Shown in pieces: positions 26,813-35,453 of a DNA stretch of 64,000 bases. The DNA is from Nocardioides sp. T2.26MG-1 (GTDB taxonomy: Bacteria > Actinomycetota > Actinomycetes > Propionibacteriales > Nocardioidaceae), in assembly GCF_950101795.1 (NCBI RefSeq), contig NZ_CATNLZ010000023.1:372001-436000 (forward strand), given 5' to 3'. Position numbers and translations under genes: made by a program. The notes beneath the pieces were generated by a model. That model was not told the DNA's origin and ran no database searches. It saw only the letters and a program-made list of their open reading frames with translations. Position 1 is the first letter of the stretch. Each line of letters begins with the position of its first letter.

Positions 26813-27971
26813 GCGCGGTCCACAGACGCGCACCGGCGGGTGCCGCGGTCACCAGCCACAGGGCCCGCTCGGTGACCGCGAAGCCGGTGACGGTGCCCGA
26901 CGGGACCTCGAGCTCGCGCCAGCCGCTGCCGCTGTCCACCAGCACCTGGCTGCCGCCGTCCGGGTCGGCGACCGTGACCGCCGCCAGGCCTGCTCGGGCG
27001 TAGGCGCCGATCTCGACCGCGGCCGGCCCGGCGGGTACGTCGGGCAGGTCGATCGCGGCCACCGCCCCCGCGGCGGAGACCGTCCACGCGGCGAGCCGCT
27101 CGCCGGCGTACCCGGCCACGAGGCACCGGCCGTCCGGGTCGCACGCCGCGGCCTCCGCCTCCGCTACCTCGTCGTCCGGCGCGGGCAGCACGGTCCTCGT
27201 CCAGGGGCCTCCGGAGCCGGGGGAGGACCAGATGGCCGGCCGGGTGTGCACCCCGTCACCGAACGACGTGATCGAGCCCGCGATCAGCAGCCCGTCGCCT
27301 CGGCGGGTGATCGCGGACGCGGACGGCTGCTGCTCGTCGTCGGCCGCCAGCGGGGTGCCGGCCGACGGGCGGCGGACCCAGCGCCCGTCGTCGAACGCCC
27401 ACACGGCGATGTCCAGCCCGGCTCCGGTGTCGCTGACCCGCGAGCCGACCAGGAGGGGCGGCCCGGCCGCGGGCGCGACGATCTGCGCGAGCCCGCCGGC
27501 CGCCGGCCCTCCGAACGTCTCGAAGTCCTGGACGTCCTCCGCCAGTCGCCCCGACGGCCCGAGCGTGCCGGACCACGCCGTCCAGCGGACGTTGCCGTGG
27601 GCCCCGCCCGAGCGGCCGCCGAACGCGTAGACCCGGCGGCCGGCGGTGGCGATCCCGCCCCAGACCGTGCGACGGCCGTAGAAGCTGGCGGCGACCACGG
27701 GCACCGCCGCCGTCGCGTCGCCGTCGAGCTCGAGCAGCCGGGGTGGGTGCCGGCTCGAGCCGTCCTCGGCGACCAGCACGGTGTCGCCGGTCTCGCCGGG
27801 GTCGCCCTGGCCGGCCGGCCCCGGCGCGAGCAGCGACGGTGCGAACCCGGCGGGCAGCCGGACCGCCGACCAGGCCACCCGCGGGGGTGGCTCCGGGGAG
27901 CCGGTCGACGTGCAGGCCGCGGTGACCGCGGCCAGCAGCACGACGACGCCCGCGCCGGAGGTGAACCGCAT
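26805..27971 (-). CDS. Predicted beta-propeller lipoprotein
   Basis: A 388-residue exported protein. The start [20 protein letters not shown] ends in a lipobox (TAAC), so Cys20 should be lipidated and the protein anchored outside the membrane. The rest is a set of Kelch-like blades ([50 protein letters not shown]). ATG 27971 is chosen over one five codons upstream because it places the signal properly. No enzymatic motif; a binding or scaffold role is inferred. Confidence 0.75.
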   Translation of the reverse strand: MRFTSGAGVVVLLAAVTAACTSTGSPEPPPRVAWSAVRLPAGFAPSLLAPGPAGQGDPGETGDTVLVAEDGSSRHPPRLLELDGDATAAVPVVAASFYGRRTVWGGIATAGRRVYAFGGRSGGAHGNVRWTAWSGTLGPSGRLAEDVQDFETFGGPAAGGLAQIVAPAAGPPLLVGSRVSDTGAGLDIAVWAFDDGRWVRRPSAGTPLAADDEQQPSASAITRRGDGLLIAGSITSFGDGVHTRPAIWSSPGSGGPWTRTVLPAPDDEVAEAEAAACDPDGRCLVAGYAGERLAAWTVSAAGAVAAIDLPDVPAGPAAVEIGAYARAGLAAVTVADPDGGSQVLVDSGSGWRELEVPSGTVTGFAVTERALWLVTAAPAGARLWTALR

Positions 27972-28020
27972 GGCCGCCACGATCACGAGTCGACCCGGGC
28001 CAGGTCAACGGGTCGACGGG

Positions 28021-28701
28021 TCAAGCGGCGCGTGTTGCGGGGCCCACGACGACCGGGTCCGCGGCCTCGGCCTCCGGCAGTACGACGGGGCGGCGGCGGG
28101 CCCGGCGACGGGACCGCACCCGGAGGCCGACCACGGTGATCGCGGCGGCGACCAGCACCAGGGCGCCGGGGAGCTCGGTGCGCAGCAGGGCCGTGACCAG
28201 GGACCCGGCCGCGATCCAGAGCAGGCTCCAGAGGGTCGAGCCGACGATGGAGGCGGCCAGGAAGGTGCGGTAGCGCAGGCGGGCGACGCCGGCGACGGCC
28301 GGCATCAGCGTGCGCACGACGGGCAGCAGCCGGCTGACGACCAGGGCGAGCGCGCCGCGGGTGCGGAGCAGCTCCGCCCCGCGGTCCCAGTGCCGGACGC
28401 CGATCCGGCGTACGATCCGCGACTGCGGCAGCCGGGCGCCCAGCAGCCGGCCGAGGCCGTAGTTGAGGTGGTCCCCGCCGACCGCGCCCAGGGTCACGAG
28501 CAGCACCAGCCACGGCAGGTGGCCGCTCGGGGTGGTGGCGGCGATCGAGCTGACCGCGGCCTCGCCGGGCAGCACCAGACCGACGCCCAGGACGGCCTCG
28601 GCGAACGCCGCGACACCGCCGAGCAGGATCCCGGTCCAGCCGTCGCCGCCGGTGACGCTGCCCGTGACGGAGGCCAGCGTCTGGCCCAGGTCGAGGATCA
28701 T
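28021..28701 (-). CDS. DedA-family membrane protein
   Basis: A 226-residue integral membrane protein of the SNARE-associated/DedA family. Key features: the amphipathic AVLGVGLVLPGEAAVS region, GGDHLNYGLGRLLGARL, RLLPVVRTLMPAVAGVARL with conserved Arg and Pro, and several hydrophobic helices ending in a basic tail. DedA proteins are implicated in lipid flipping (undecaprenyl phosphate or phosphatidylethanolamine translocation). The ATG overlaps the stop of the upstream PAP2 gene (ATGA), so a phosphatase and a candidate flippase for lipid carriers are co-translated. Confidence 0.88.
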   Translation of the reverse strand: MILDLGQTLASVTGSVTGGDGWTGILLGGVAAFAEAVLGVGLVLPGEAAVSSIAATTPSGHLPWLVLLVTLGAVGGDHLNYGLGRLLGARLPQSRIVRRIGVRHWDRGAELLRTRGALALVVSRLLPVVRTLMPAVAGVARLRYRTFLAASIVGSTLWSLLWIAAGSLVTALLRTELPGALVLVAAAITVVGLRVRSRRRARRRPVVLPEAEAADPVVVGPATRAA

Positions 28702-29576
28702 GCGGCGCTCGCCGCGCTGCGCCGACGCCACGGGCGCGGCAGGCGGGTCCGGCCGGGCTCGGGGAACACCACGAGCGCGAGCCCGAGGAACCCGACCGCC
28801 ACCACGGTGTCGAGGAACCAGTGGTTGGCGGTCACGGTCACCACCGTGAACGTGGCCAGCGCGTGGGCGGCGGTCAGCCAGCCCAGCCAGCGCGGGCCGG
28901 TGCGGATCACGACGAACGCGATCAGGACCGCCCAGCCCACGTGCAGGCTCGGCATCGCGGCGTACTGGTTGGCGACGGTGGCGCTGGCGCCGTCGTACGC
29001 CGAGGGCCCGTAGCGGCTCATCGTGTCGAGGAAGCCCCACTGCGGGAACATCCGCGGCGGGGCCAGGGGGAACGCGATGTGCACCGCGACCGCGGTGAGG
29101 GTCTGCACGACCAGCAGGTTGCGCGCCCAGCGGTACTCGGCGCGGGGCCGGGCGACGAAGCCCCAGACCAGGAACGCGATCGTGAGCGGGAAGTGGACGC
29201 TGACGTAGTAGACGTTGGCGGCCTCGAACAGCCGGGCGCCGCCGACCGCGTGCTGGATCGCGGCCTCGGAGGGCAGGTGCATGGCCCGCTCGACCTGCCG
29301 GACGAGCAGCGAGTGCTGGTGTGCGACCGCCACGGAGCCCGCGGTCAGCATGCGGCCGGCCCGGTAGGCGAGGTAGACGGCCGCGATCAGCCCGAGCTCG
29401 GCGGCCGCGGCGCGGACCGCCGCCCAGGTGACCCGGCGCGGCCGGACCGGGGTGGAGTCGTCCGCCGCGTCGACGATCACGACACCTGGTCCCGGTGCGG
29501 TCGGCCAGGGCGCGGAGGGGCGCGGGCGCGGGCGCGGCGTGGTCACGGCACGGGTCGCAGTCTGGTCCACGCTCAC
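28698..29576 (-). CDS. PAP2-superfamily membrane phosphatase / transferase
   Basis: A 292-residue membrane protein with about six helices. Residues 1-50 are Pro/Arg-rich and cytosolic. PAP2-type active-site elements are seen: PSLHVGWAVLIAF (phosphatase motif 2, His) and ANHWFLDTVVAVGFLG (motif 3, His and Asp), with RMFPQWGF between. Related actinobacterial proteins act on lipid phosphates or as inositol-phosphoceramide-synthase-like enzymes. The GTG at 29576 is selected for its AGGAG at 6-nt spacing. Operon with dedA; divergent from a TetR gene with two palindromes between. Confidence 0.82.
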   Translation of the reverse strand: MSVDQTATRAVTTPRPRPRPSAPWPTAPGPGVVIVDAADDSTPVRPRRVTWAAVRAAAAELGLIAAVYLAYRAGRMLTAGSVAVAHQHSLLVRQVERAMHLPSEAAIQHAVGGARLFEAANVYYVSVHFPLTIAFLVWGFVARPRAEYRWARNLLVVQTLTAVAVHIAFPLAPPRMFPQWGFLDTMSRYGPSAYDGASATVANQYAAMPSLHVGWAVLIAFVVIRTGPRWLGWLTAAHALATFTVVTVTANHWFLDTVVAVGFLGLALVVFPEPGRTRLPRPWRRRSAASAA

Positions 29577-29706
29577 ACCGTGCTCCTCTCCTCTGGTGGT
29601 CGACTGGGGGTCGGCTGGTGGTCCGCTGGGTGCGGTCCGGGAATGGCCCGGGTCTCCCCGGGGTTGACCCGAAACCGACCGCCAGGTCATCGGTCTCGCT
29701 ACAAGT

Positions 29707-29719
29707 GGAGATTGTCTCC
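29707..29719. promoter_or_regulatory. Palindromic operator 1 (PAP2 side)
   Basis: GGAGA-TTG-TCTCC, a perfect 13-bp palindrome in the divergent region between the PAP2 operon and the TetR gene, probable binding site of that TetR. Confidence 0.5.
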
Positions 29720-29792
29720 GTTTGAACCGTACTCGATCCGGAGAAGCCTTTCCACTTTTTTCTCGGGCGAGTTTGCCACAAGATCGCGAATA

Positions 29793-29808
29793 CGGAGAAC
29801 ACCCTCCG
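29793..29808. promoter_or_regulatory. Palindromic operator 2 (TetR side)
   Basis: CGGAG-AACACC-CTCCG, a 16-bp palindrome sharing the GGAG/CTCC core of operator 1. It ends 6 nt before the TAGGGT -10 box (29815-29820), which is itself 6 nt before the TetR ATG, so occupancy would repress the regulator. Confidence 0.5.
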
Positions 29809-29826
29809 GTTGAGTAGGGTGGTGCC

Positions 29827-30510
29827 ATGAGCGATCCGGCGACGACCCAGACGGCGGGCCAGGCGGCGGGCCAGGGGGCGGTCCAGACGACCGGCGAGCC
29901 GCGCCTGCGCAAGGACGCTCAGCGCTCCCGTCAGCTGGTGCTCGAGGCCGCGAAGAGCCTCTTCGCCGCCCGCGGCGTGGAGGTCGGGTTCGACGAGATC
30001 GCGCGCCGCGCGGGCGTGGGCGTCGGCACCGTCTACCGCCGGTTCCCGTGTCGCGAGGCGCTCGTCGAGGCGCTGTTCGCCGAGAAGCTGCTGCGGGTCA
30101 AGCAGACCGCGGCCACGGCGCTCGAGATCCCCGACCCGTGGCAGGCCCTGGTCTGGTTCTGCGAGAGCTGCATCAGCGAGCAGCAGTGCGACCGCGGCCT
30201 GACCCAGGTGCTCGCGAGCGGCGGCGTCGACACCGACAGCCTCGGCGACCTGCGCGAGCAGATCGGCGCCGCGGTCGACGACGTCGTACGCCGCGCGCAG
30301 GACGCCGGCGTGGTGCGCTCCGACCTCGCGTACGGCGACCTCGCCGTCACCCTGCACGTGCTCAGCCGGATGAGCGTGGAGGGCAGCGAGGTCTGGCGCC
30401 GCTACCTCGCGCTGTTCCTCGACTCGATCCGGACCCGGTCCGGCCAGGACGAGCTGCCCGGCCCGGCGCCCACCTTCTCGATGATCGAGGAGATCGCCCG
30501 CCGCCTCTGA
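29827..30510 (+). CDS. TetR-family regulator
   Basis: A 227-residue repressor. After a flexible Gln/Gly-rich N-terminus, the helix-turn-helix spans about residues 32-75 (FDEIARRAGVGVGTVYRRFP). The C-terminal ligand domain is helical and contains WFCESCISEQQC. It is divergent from the PAP2-dedA operon and most likely controls it through the two palindromes. A -10 box 6 nt from the ATG indicates a leaderless mRNA. The ligand is unknown. Confidence 0.9.
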   Translation: MSDPATTQTAGQAAGQGAVQTTGEPRLRKDAQRSRQLVLEAAKSLFAARGVEVGFDEIARRAGVGVGTVYRRFPCREALVEALFAEKLLRVKQTAATALEIPDPWQALVWFCESCISEQQCDRGLTQVLASGGVDTDSLGDLREQIGAAVDDVVRRAQDAGVVRSDLAYGDLAVTLHVLSRMSVEGSEVWRRYLALFLDSIRTRSGQDELPGPAPTFSMIEEIARRL

Positions 30511-30513
30511 CCA

Positions 30514-30618
30514 CGTTGAGTCGTGACTTGTGACCGTTGAGTCCGGAGAACCGGCCGTCAAAACCCCGACTCGACGGTCAGAACCCCCGACTCGACCGTC
30601 AGAAGTCCCGAATCAACG
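30514..30618. repeat. Tandem/inverted 21-bp repeat cluster between convergent genes
   Basis: Three tandem units of 20-21 bp (30556-30575, 30576-30596, 30597-30617; core GTCAGAA-CCCGA-TCGAC) face at least one diverged unit in opposite orientation at 30514-30546 (CGTTGAGTCGTGACTTGTGA). The halves can fold into a long imperfect hairpin. The cluster fills the gap between the TetR gene and the leftward OYE gene. Confidence 0.65.
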
Positions 30619-30629
30619 TCGGGGTGGGG

Positions 30630-31697
30630 TCAGGCGACCACGTGGTCCCAGCCGGCGGCGAGATAGTCGATGAAGGCCGGGCCGACCGCCTCGGCGCGCA
30701 GCTGCTCGCGGGTCAGCGGCCCGGGCCGTGCCTGGAACTCCCCGTCCGCGACCGCTCGGGCCGCGAAGTCGTGGTGCAGGATCGCGCCGATCCCGACCGT
30801 GACGATGTCGGCGCCCTGGTCCAGGCACCACCGGGCGTCGGCGGCCGACAGCACCCGGCCGGCGACCCCGAGCCGGGTGTCGCCGCGGGGCAGGTCGGTG
30901 AAGTGCTCGATGAGCAGCCCGTCGGCGCCGCCGCGCGGCCGCATGAAGACGTCCCACAGCGACATGTCGAGGTAGTCGAGCAGCCCCGAGGCGAGCACCT
31001 GCCGGGCGGTCTCGCGGCCCTCCTCCAGCGTGATGCCATTGCCCTCCGGGGTCAGGCGCAGCCCGAGCTGGAAGTCCGGCCCGGTGGTCGCGCGGATGCC
31101 CTCGAGGACCTCGGTGACCACGCGGAGCCGGTGGTCGAGGGAGCCGCCGTACCCGTCGGTGCGCTGGTTGCGGCCGTCGAGGAACTGGCCGAGCAGGTAG
31201 CCGTGCGCCCCGTGCACCTCGACGCCGTCGAAGCCGGCCCGCTCCGCCCGACCGGCGGCGGCCACGAAGTCGGCGACCAGCTCCTCGACCTCGCCGGCGG
31301 TCATCGCGACCGCGTTCTTCTCCGGGTCGTCCCACGGGCACTGGTTGGGCCGTCCGCTCAGCGCCGGGTCGGCGCGGCGGCCGCCGTGGTGCAGCTGCAC
31401 CGAGGAGGCAGTGCCGGTGGTGCGGAGCCGCTCGGCCAGCCGGGTCAGGCCCGGCAGGTGCGCGTCCGCGGCGATGCCCAGCTGGCCGGCCCACGCCTGG
31501 CCCGCGGGGGCGACGTACGCCGCCGCCGTCATCACCAGGCCGAACCCGCCCTCGCCCCGCGCCTCGAGCCAGCGGGTCTCGTCCTCGGAGAGGGTGCCAT
31601 CGGGGTTGCTCTGGGTGTTGGTGAGCGGCGCGAGCGCGAGCCGGTTGCGCCAGACGGGGCCGTGGGTCAGCGACAGTGGGTCGGAGATCGAGGTCAC
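30630..31697 (-). CDS. Old yellow enzyme-type NADH:flavin oxidoreductase
   Basis: A 355-residue FMN barrel reducing activated alkenes (enoates, quinone-like acceptors). Seen: RNRLALAPLTNTQSNPDG at the N-terminus, QLHHGGRRAD (substrate His pair region), FDGVEVHGAHGYLLGQFL, and YGGSLDHRLRVVTEVL. The GTG at 31697 has AGGAGG at 8-nt spacing, which decides the start over an upstream ATG. A MarR gene lies 41 nt upstream on the same strand and a quinone reductase beyond it, suggesting an electrophile-response group. Confidence 0.92.
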   Translation of the reverse strand: MTSISDPLSLTHGPVWRNRLALAPLTNTQSNPDGTLSEDETRWLEARGEGGFGLVMTAAAYVAPAGQAWAGQLGIAADAHLPGLTRLAERLRTTGTASSVQLHHGGRRADPALSGRPNQCPWDDPEKNAVAMTAGEVEELVADFVAAAGRAERAGFDGVEVHGAHGYLLGQFLDGRNQRTDGYGGSLDHRLRVVTEVLEGIRATTGPDFQLGLRLTPEGNGITLEEGRETARQVLASGLLDYLDMSLWDVFMRPRGGADGLLIEHFTDLPRGDTRLGVAGRVLSAADARWCLDQGADIVTVGIGAILHHDFAARAVADGEFQARPGPLTREQLRAEAVGPAFIDYLAAGWDHVVA

Positions 31698-31738
31698 CGA
31701 CCCATCCTCCTGCCTCGCCCAACCCGGCCGGCCACCGG

Positions 31739-32212
31739 TCACCCCGCCCGGTAGGGTCCCAGCTGGTCGAGGACGTGCCGGCAGATGCGGGCCAGCGCCT
31801 GCACGTCGGTCGCCGAGAGGGGGTCGAAGACCAGGCTCCTGACCGCGGCGACGTGGCCGGGCGCGGCCTGTCGGATCCGCTCCCAGCCCCGGTCGGTGAT
31901 GTGCGCGTTCGTCTGGCGACCGTTGGCCGGGTCCCTCTCCCGCCGGGCGAGACCCTTGGCCTCCATCCGCTTCATCAGGTGCGAGAGCCGGGACTGCTCC
32001 GAGCTGGTGAGGATGGCCAGGCTCGACATGCCGAGCACCCCGTCCGGCGCCTCCGAGAGGCTGGCGAGCACGTAGTACTCGAGGAAGCTCAGGTCCGCGT
32101 CGCGCTGCAGCTGCTGGTCGAGCGCGACCGGCAGCCGGGCGAAGGTCTGCATCAGCGCCCGCCAGGCGGCCATCTCGCTGTCGGTGAGCCAGGCCGGGGA
32201 GGTGTCGTCCAC
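31739..32212 (-). CDS. MarR-family regulator
   Basis: A 157-residue winged-helix repressor. The recognition helix region is SSLAILTSSEQSRLSHLMKR and the wing is RERDPANGRQTNAHITDRG. GTG start at 32212 with a TAGACT -10 box 6 nt upstream, so a leaderless mRNA is likely. Two palindromes (32236-32280) lie just beyond, between it and the divergent quinone reductase; they are its likely operators and would control both directions, including the downstream OYE gene. Confidence 0.9.
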   Translation of the reverse strand: MDDTSPAWLTDSEMAAWRALMQTFARLPVALDQQLQRDADLSFLEYYVLASLSEAPDGVLGMSSLAILTSSEQSRLSHLMKRMEAKGLARRERDPANGRQTNAHITDRGWERIRQAAPGHVAAVRSLVFDPLSATDVQALARICRHVLDQLGPYRAG

Positions 32213-32235
32213 AGGGGCAGTCTAGGCGACCGCGC

Positions 32236-32280
32236 TTGAATGTTCATATGTCGCGTGTATCGTCACTCATGAACATTCAA
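32236..32280. promoter_or_regulatory. Paired MarR operators
   Basis: TTGAATGTTCAT (32236-32247) and ATGAACATTCAA (32269-32280) are exact reverse complements, and each is itself a TGAA-N2-TTCA palindrome. Centre spacing is 33 bp, about three helical turns. The left site overlaps the expected -35 of marR. Confidence 0.7.
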
Positions 32281-32318
32281 ATGTCCGGCGACGCCGGACC
32301 TGGCAATTGGAGAGCACG

Positions 32319-33266
32319 ATGCGCGCACTGCACGTCCCCACCCCCGGTGACCGGCCGACGGTCGGCGACCTGCCCGTCCCCGAGGTCGGTGAGGGCAGCG
32401 TCCTGATCCGGGTCCGGGCGGCCGGCCTCAACCCGATCGACAACCTCCTCGCCGCCGGCGCGATGTCCGGGATGGTCGAGCACGCCTACCCCCTGGTCGT
32501 GGGTCGCGACGCCGCCGGCGTCGTCGAGGCGGTCGGCGCGGGCGTCGACCACCTCCGGCCCGGCGACCGCGTCTACGGCCACGTCCTGCTGGCGCCGCCG
32601 GTCCAGGCCGGCACGGTCGCGGAGTACGCCGTGCTCCCCGCCGCCGGCGTCGACCTCCTCCCGGCCGGCCTGGACTTCGCCACCGCCGCGGCCATCCCGC
32701 TCGCGGCCGCGGCCGCGTCCGCCGCCGTCGACGCGCTCGACGGCAGCATCGGTCCCGGCAGTGTGGTCCTGGTCAACGGCGCCTCCGGTGGCGTCGGCTC
32801 GTACGTCGTCCAGCTGCTCGCCGCCCGACAGGTCGAGGTGGTGGCCACCGGCGTCGCCACCGACGTCGAGCGGCTCCGCGAGCTCGGCGCCACCAGGGTC
32901 GTCGACCACACGGCCGGCCCCGTGGTCGACCAGGTCCGCGCGGCGTACCCCGACGGAGTCGACGCCCTCGTCAACCTGGCCGGCAACACCGCCGAGGAGA
33001 TCCCCCTCGGCGCGGTCGCGAAGGGTGGCGTGGTCTCGTTCACCACGATGGGGCCGGACGAGGAGTCGCTGGCCGCCGCCGGTCTGACCGGCACCAAGGT
33101 GATGGCGCGGCCGGTCCGCGAGGTCACCGCGCCGATCGTGGCCAAGGTCGCGGATGGGTCGATGCACGTCAGCGTCGCCGAGGTCCTCGACCTCGACCAC
33201 GCCGCCGACGGCCTCGCCACACTGGCCCGGGGCGCGGCGCGGGGCAAGATCGTGGTCGTGCTCTAG
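32319..33266 (+). CDS. Quinone reductase-like zinc-independent MDR oxidoreductase
   Basis: A 315-residue NADPH-dependent member of the medium-chain dehydrogenase family. The N-terminal GroES-like domain has VRAAGLNPIDNLLAAGAM and VVGRDAAGVVEAVGAGV; the Rossmann domain has NGASGGVGSYVVQL. No zinc-binding Cys cluster is visible, typical of quinone oxidoreductases. ATG 32319 has GGAGAG at 5-nt spacing. It is divergent from marR and shares its operators, so induction by electrophiles or quinones is inferred. Confidence 0.9.
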   Translation: MRALHVPTPGDRPTVGDLPVPEVGEGSVLIRVRAAGLNPIDNLLAAGAMSGMVEHAYPLVVGRDAAGVVEAVGAGVDHLRPGDRVYGHVLLAPPVQAGTVAEYAVLPAAGVDLLPAGLDFATAAAIPLAAAAASAAVDALDGSIGPGSVVLVNGASGGVGSYVVQLLAARQVEVVATGVATDVERLRELGATRVVDHTAGPVVDQVRAAYPDGVDALVNLAGNTAEEIPLGAVAKGGVVSFTTMGPDEESLAAAGLTGTKVMARPVREVTAPIVAKVADGSMHVSVAEVLDLDHAADGLATLARGAARGKIVVVL

Positions 33267-33282
33267 CGGGATCGACGGAGGC

Positions 33283-33306
33283 GCGCCGCCCCGGATGGGG
33301 CGGCGC
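33283..33306. terminator. Bidirectional terminator hairpin
   Basis: Perfect 10-bp stem (GCGCCGCCCC with its complement) and a GGAT loop, located between the convergent quinone reductase and drug-pump genes. No marked T-run. Confidence 0.7.
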
Positions 33307-33326
33307 ACCTCGGTATCCGAGGGTGG

Positions 33327-34757
33327 TCAGGCCGCGGCCAGGAGCTCCCGAGCGGCCGGTCGCGGGGCGCGGATGCCGACGCTCGCGACCAGCCCGCCCG
33401 CCACGGCGAGTCCGGCGACCAGCGTGAACCCGGCGTGGAACCCGGCCAGGCCAGCGCTGGTGACCAGTGCCGTCGTGACGAAGGCGACGCCGGCGGCGCC
33501 ACCGATCTCGCGCGTGGTCTCGATCAGTCCGGCGGCCACCCCTGTCTGCTCTGCCGGCACTCCGGTGAGGGCCGCCATCTGGACGGCGGGCCCGCAGAGC
33601 CCGAAGCCCACGCCGATGAGCACGAACGCGGGGACGAGGCCGGTCGCGTAGTCGGTGTCCGCCGCCACCCGGGTCAGCAGCAGTGCCCCGACGGCCACCA
33701 GGACGAGGCCGGTCACGAGCATCCGGCGCAGGCCGACGCGGCCGGCCAGGCGTCCGCCGGCCATGGCGGCGACGAACACGGTCGCGGTCGTCGCCAGCCA
33801 GGCGATGCCGGTCCGGATCGGCGAGTAGCCCATCACCTGCTGCATGAGCAGCGTGCCGAGGAAGATGAAGCCGAACAGCGCGGCGAACGCGAGGAAGGCC
33901 GCCAGGTTGGCCGTGACGACCGTCCGGTTGCGCCACGTCGGCCGGGGGATCAGCGGCACGTCCGCGCGTGCCTCGAGGAGCGCGAAGACGACCAGCAGGG
34001 CTGCTGCGCCGCCCATCAGCGCCGCCGTCGAGCCGGTGAGCCAGCCGTGTCCGGTGGCGTGGTGCAGTCCGTAGACCGCGAGCAGCAGGCCGCCGGTCAC
34101 CGCCGTGGCGCCGCCGAGGTCGAGGGGCGTGTCCAGGTCGCGGTCGCGGTCCTGCGACAGGACGACCGCCGCGAGGACGACCAGCGCCGTACCGGTCGGG
34201 ACGTTGATGAAGAACGCCCAGCGCCACCCGGGGCCGGCGGTCAGGAGCCCGCCCACGACCACCCCGAACGAACCCGCGATCCCGCCGACGGCACCGAAGG
34301 CGCCGATCGCCCGGTCGCGCTCGGGGCCCTCCTCGAACGTCGCCGCCAGCAGCGACAGCGCGGCGGGGATCACCAGCGCGGCGCCCAGGCCCTGACCGCT
34401 GCGGGCGGCGATCAGCACCCCGGCCGACCCGGACATCCCCGCCACCAGCGACGCGGACGCCATCAGCGTGATGCCGGTGACGAACGTGCGGCGGCGGCCG
34501 AGCCGGTCCGTCGTCCGGCCGCCGACCAGGAGGAAGCCGCCGAGGATCAGGCTGTAGGCGACCACGACCCACTGCACCGTGTCCCGCCCGACCGTGAACT
34601 CCGACTGGATCGACGGCAGCGCGATGTTCACGATCGCCGTGTCCAGGTTCGCCATCCCCATCGCCGTACAGGCCAGGAGCAGTACGACGGCCTTCCGTCG
34701 CCGCGTGGTGGTGCCCGGTGGCGCCGGGTGCTCGGTCCGCTGGTGTGTCTCGGTCAT
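33327..34757 (-). CDS. MFS drug exporter, DHA2 (EmrB/QacA) family
   Basis: A 476-residue proton-driven exporter with about 14 predicted helices. Signature motifs: helix 1 NLDTAIVNIALPSIQSEF, motif A GGRTTDRLGRRRTFVTG, and motif C-like GSFGVVVGGLLTAGPGWRW before FFINVPTG. ATG 34757 has GGGAGGATC upstream. Two 19-bp palindromes precede it, but the adjacent divergent gene is a sigma factor, not a TetR, so the regulator must be elsewhere. Confidence 0.92.
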   Translation of the reverse strand: MTETHQRTEHPAPPGTTTRRRKAVVLLLACTAMGMANLDTAIVNIALPSIQSEFTVGRDTVQWVVVAYSLILGGFLLVGGRTTDRLGRRRTFVTGITLMASASLVAGMSGSAGVLIAARSGQGLGAALVIPAALSLLAATFEEGPERDRAIGAFGAVGGIAGSFGVVVGGLLTAGPGWRWAFFINVPTGTALVVLAAVVLSQDRDRDLDTPLDLGGATAVTGGLLLAVYGLHHATGHGWLTGSTAALMGGAAALLVVFALLEARADVPLIPRPTWRNRTVVTANLAAFLAFAALFGFIFLGTLLMQQVMGYSPIRTGIAWLATTATVFVAAMAGGRLAGRVGLRRMLVTGLVLVAVGALLLTRVAADTDYATGLVPAFVLIGVGFGLCGPAVQMAALTGVPAEQTGVAAGLIETTREIGGAAGVAFVTTALVTSAGLAGFHAGFTLVAGLAVAGGLVASVGIRAPRPAARELLAAA

Positions 34758-34792
34758 CGTGATCCTCCCGGCCGTCGGCCTCTCCGTGGTTA

Positions 34793-34860
34793 ACGCAACT
34801 GATGGTTGCGTATTGCCATGGTAGGCCGAGGTCGCGGAAATGCGCAAGCATTGGTTGCGC
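34793..34860. promoter_or_regulatory. Two 19-bp palindromic operators before the drug pump
   Basis: ACGCAAC-N5-GTTGCGT (34793-34811) and GCGCAAG-N5-GTTGCGC (34842-34860) share one consensus, 49 bp apart. They resemble TetR-family sites. No matching regulator is encoded beside them. Confidence 0.6.
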
Positions 34861-34973
34861 GTCGAGGAGGCCCGCGGCCGCCGAGGTGACCTGGCACGTG
34901 CATCCGACCGATCGGGCGGGGACGATGGTCTGGCAGATCTCACATCCACCACCTGCGGAGCGTCTTCCACCAC

Positions 34974-35453
34974 GTGAAGCCATTTGACGACGTCGTCGCC
35001 GAGCACGGTGCCACCGTGCTGCGGGTCTGTCGCGCGGCCCTCGCTCAGGCAGACGCCGATGACGCTTGGGCCGAGACCTTCGTGTCTGCCATGCGTGCCT
35101 ACCCAAGCCTCCCGGCAGACGCGAACGTCGAGGCCTGGCTGGTCGCGATCGCCCACCACAAGATCATCGACACTCACCGAGCGACCCGGCGTCGTCCTGT
35201 GCCCGTCGACGTCCTTCCGGAGTCCGGCACCGAACCAGGCCCGGGCCCAGGCGAGCACGACGCGCTCTACGACGCACTCAAACGGCTCCCGGACAAGCAA
35301 CGTCACGCTGTCGCCTACCACCACCTCGGAGGACTCTCACACCGCGAAGTCGCCACCGTTCTCGGCGGCACCGAGGCCGCGGCCCGGCGCGCCTCGGCCG
35401 ATGGCATCAAGGCGCTGCGCCGCACCTACCAGCAGGAACGAGCACACCGATGA
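34974..35453 (+). CDS. Small sigma-70/ECF-like sigma factor
   Basis: A 159-residue protein with region 2 (DADDAWAETFVSAMRAYPSL, then EAWLVAIAHHKIIDTHR) and region 4 (LKRLPDKQRHAVAYHHLGG, HREVATVLGGTEAAARR). The start is a GTG. Its stop overlaps the Ogt start (ATGA), so the sigma factor and DNA-repair methyltransferase are coupled; such pairs occur in other actinobacteria and suggest alkylation-responsive transcription, an inference. Third-position A/T is higher than in neighbouring genes. Confidence 0.82.
   Translation: MKPFDDVVAEHGATVLRVCRAALAQADADDAWAETFVSAMRAYPSLPADANVEAWLVAIAHHKIIDTHRATRRRPVPVDVLPESGTEPGPGPGEHDALYDALKRLPDKQRHAVAYHHLGGLSHREVATVLGGTEAAARRASADGIKALRRTYQQERAHR

Noticed and set aside
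30556..30617. CRISPR array
   Set aside because: Units are directly adjacent with no spacers and diverge from each other; no cas genes.
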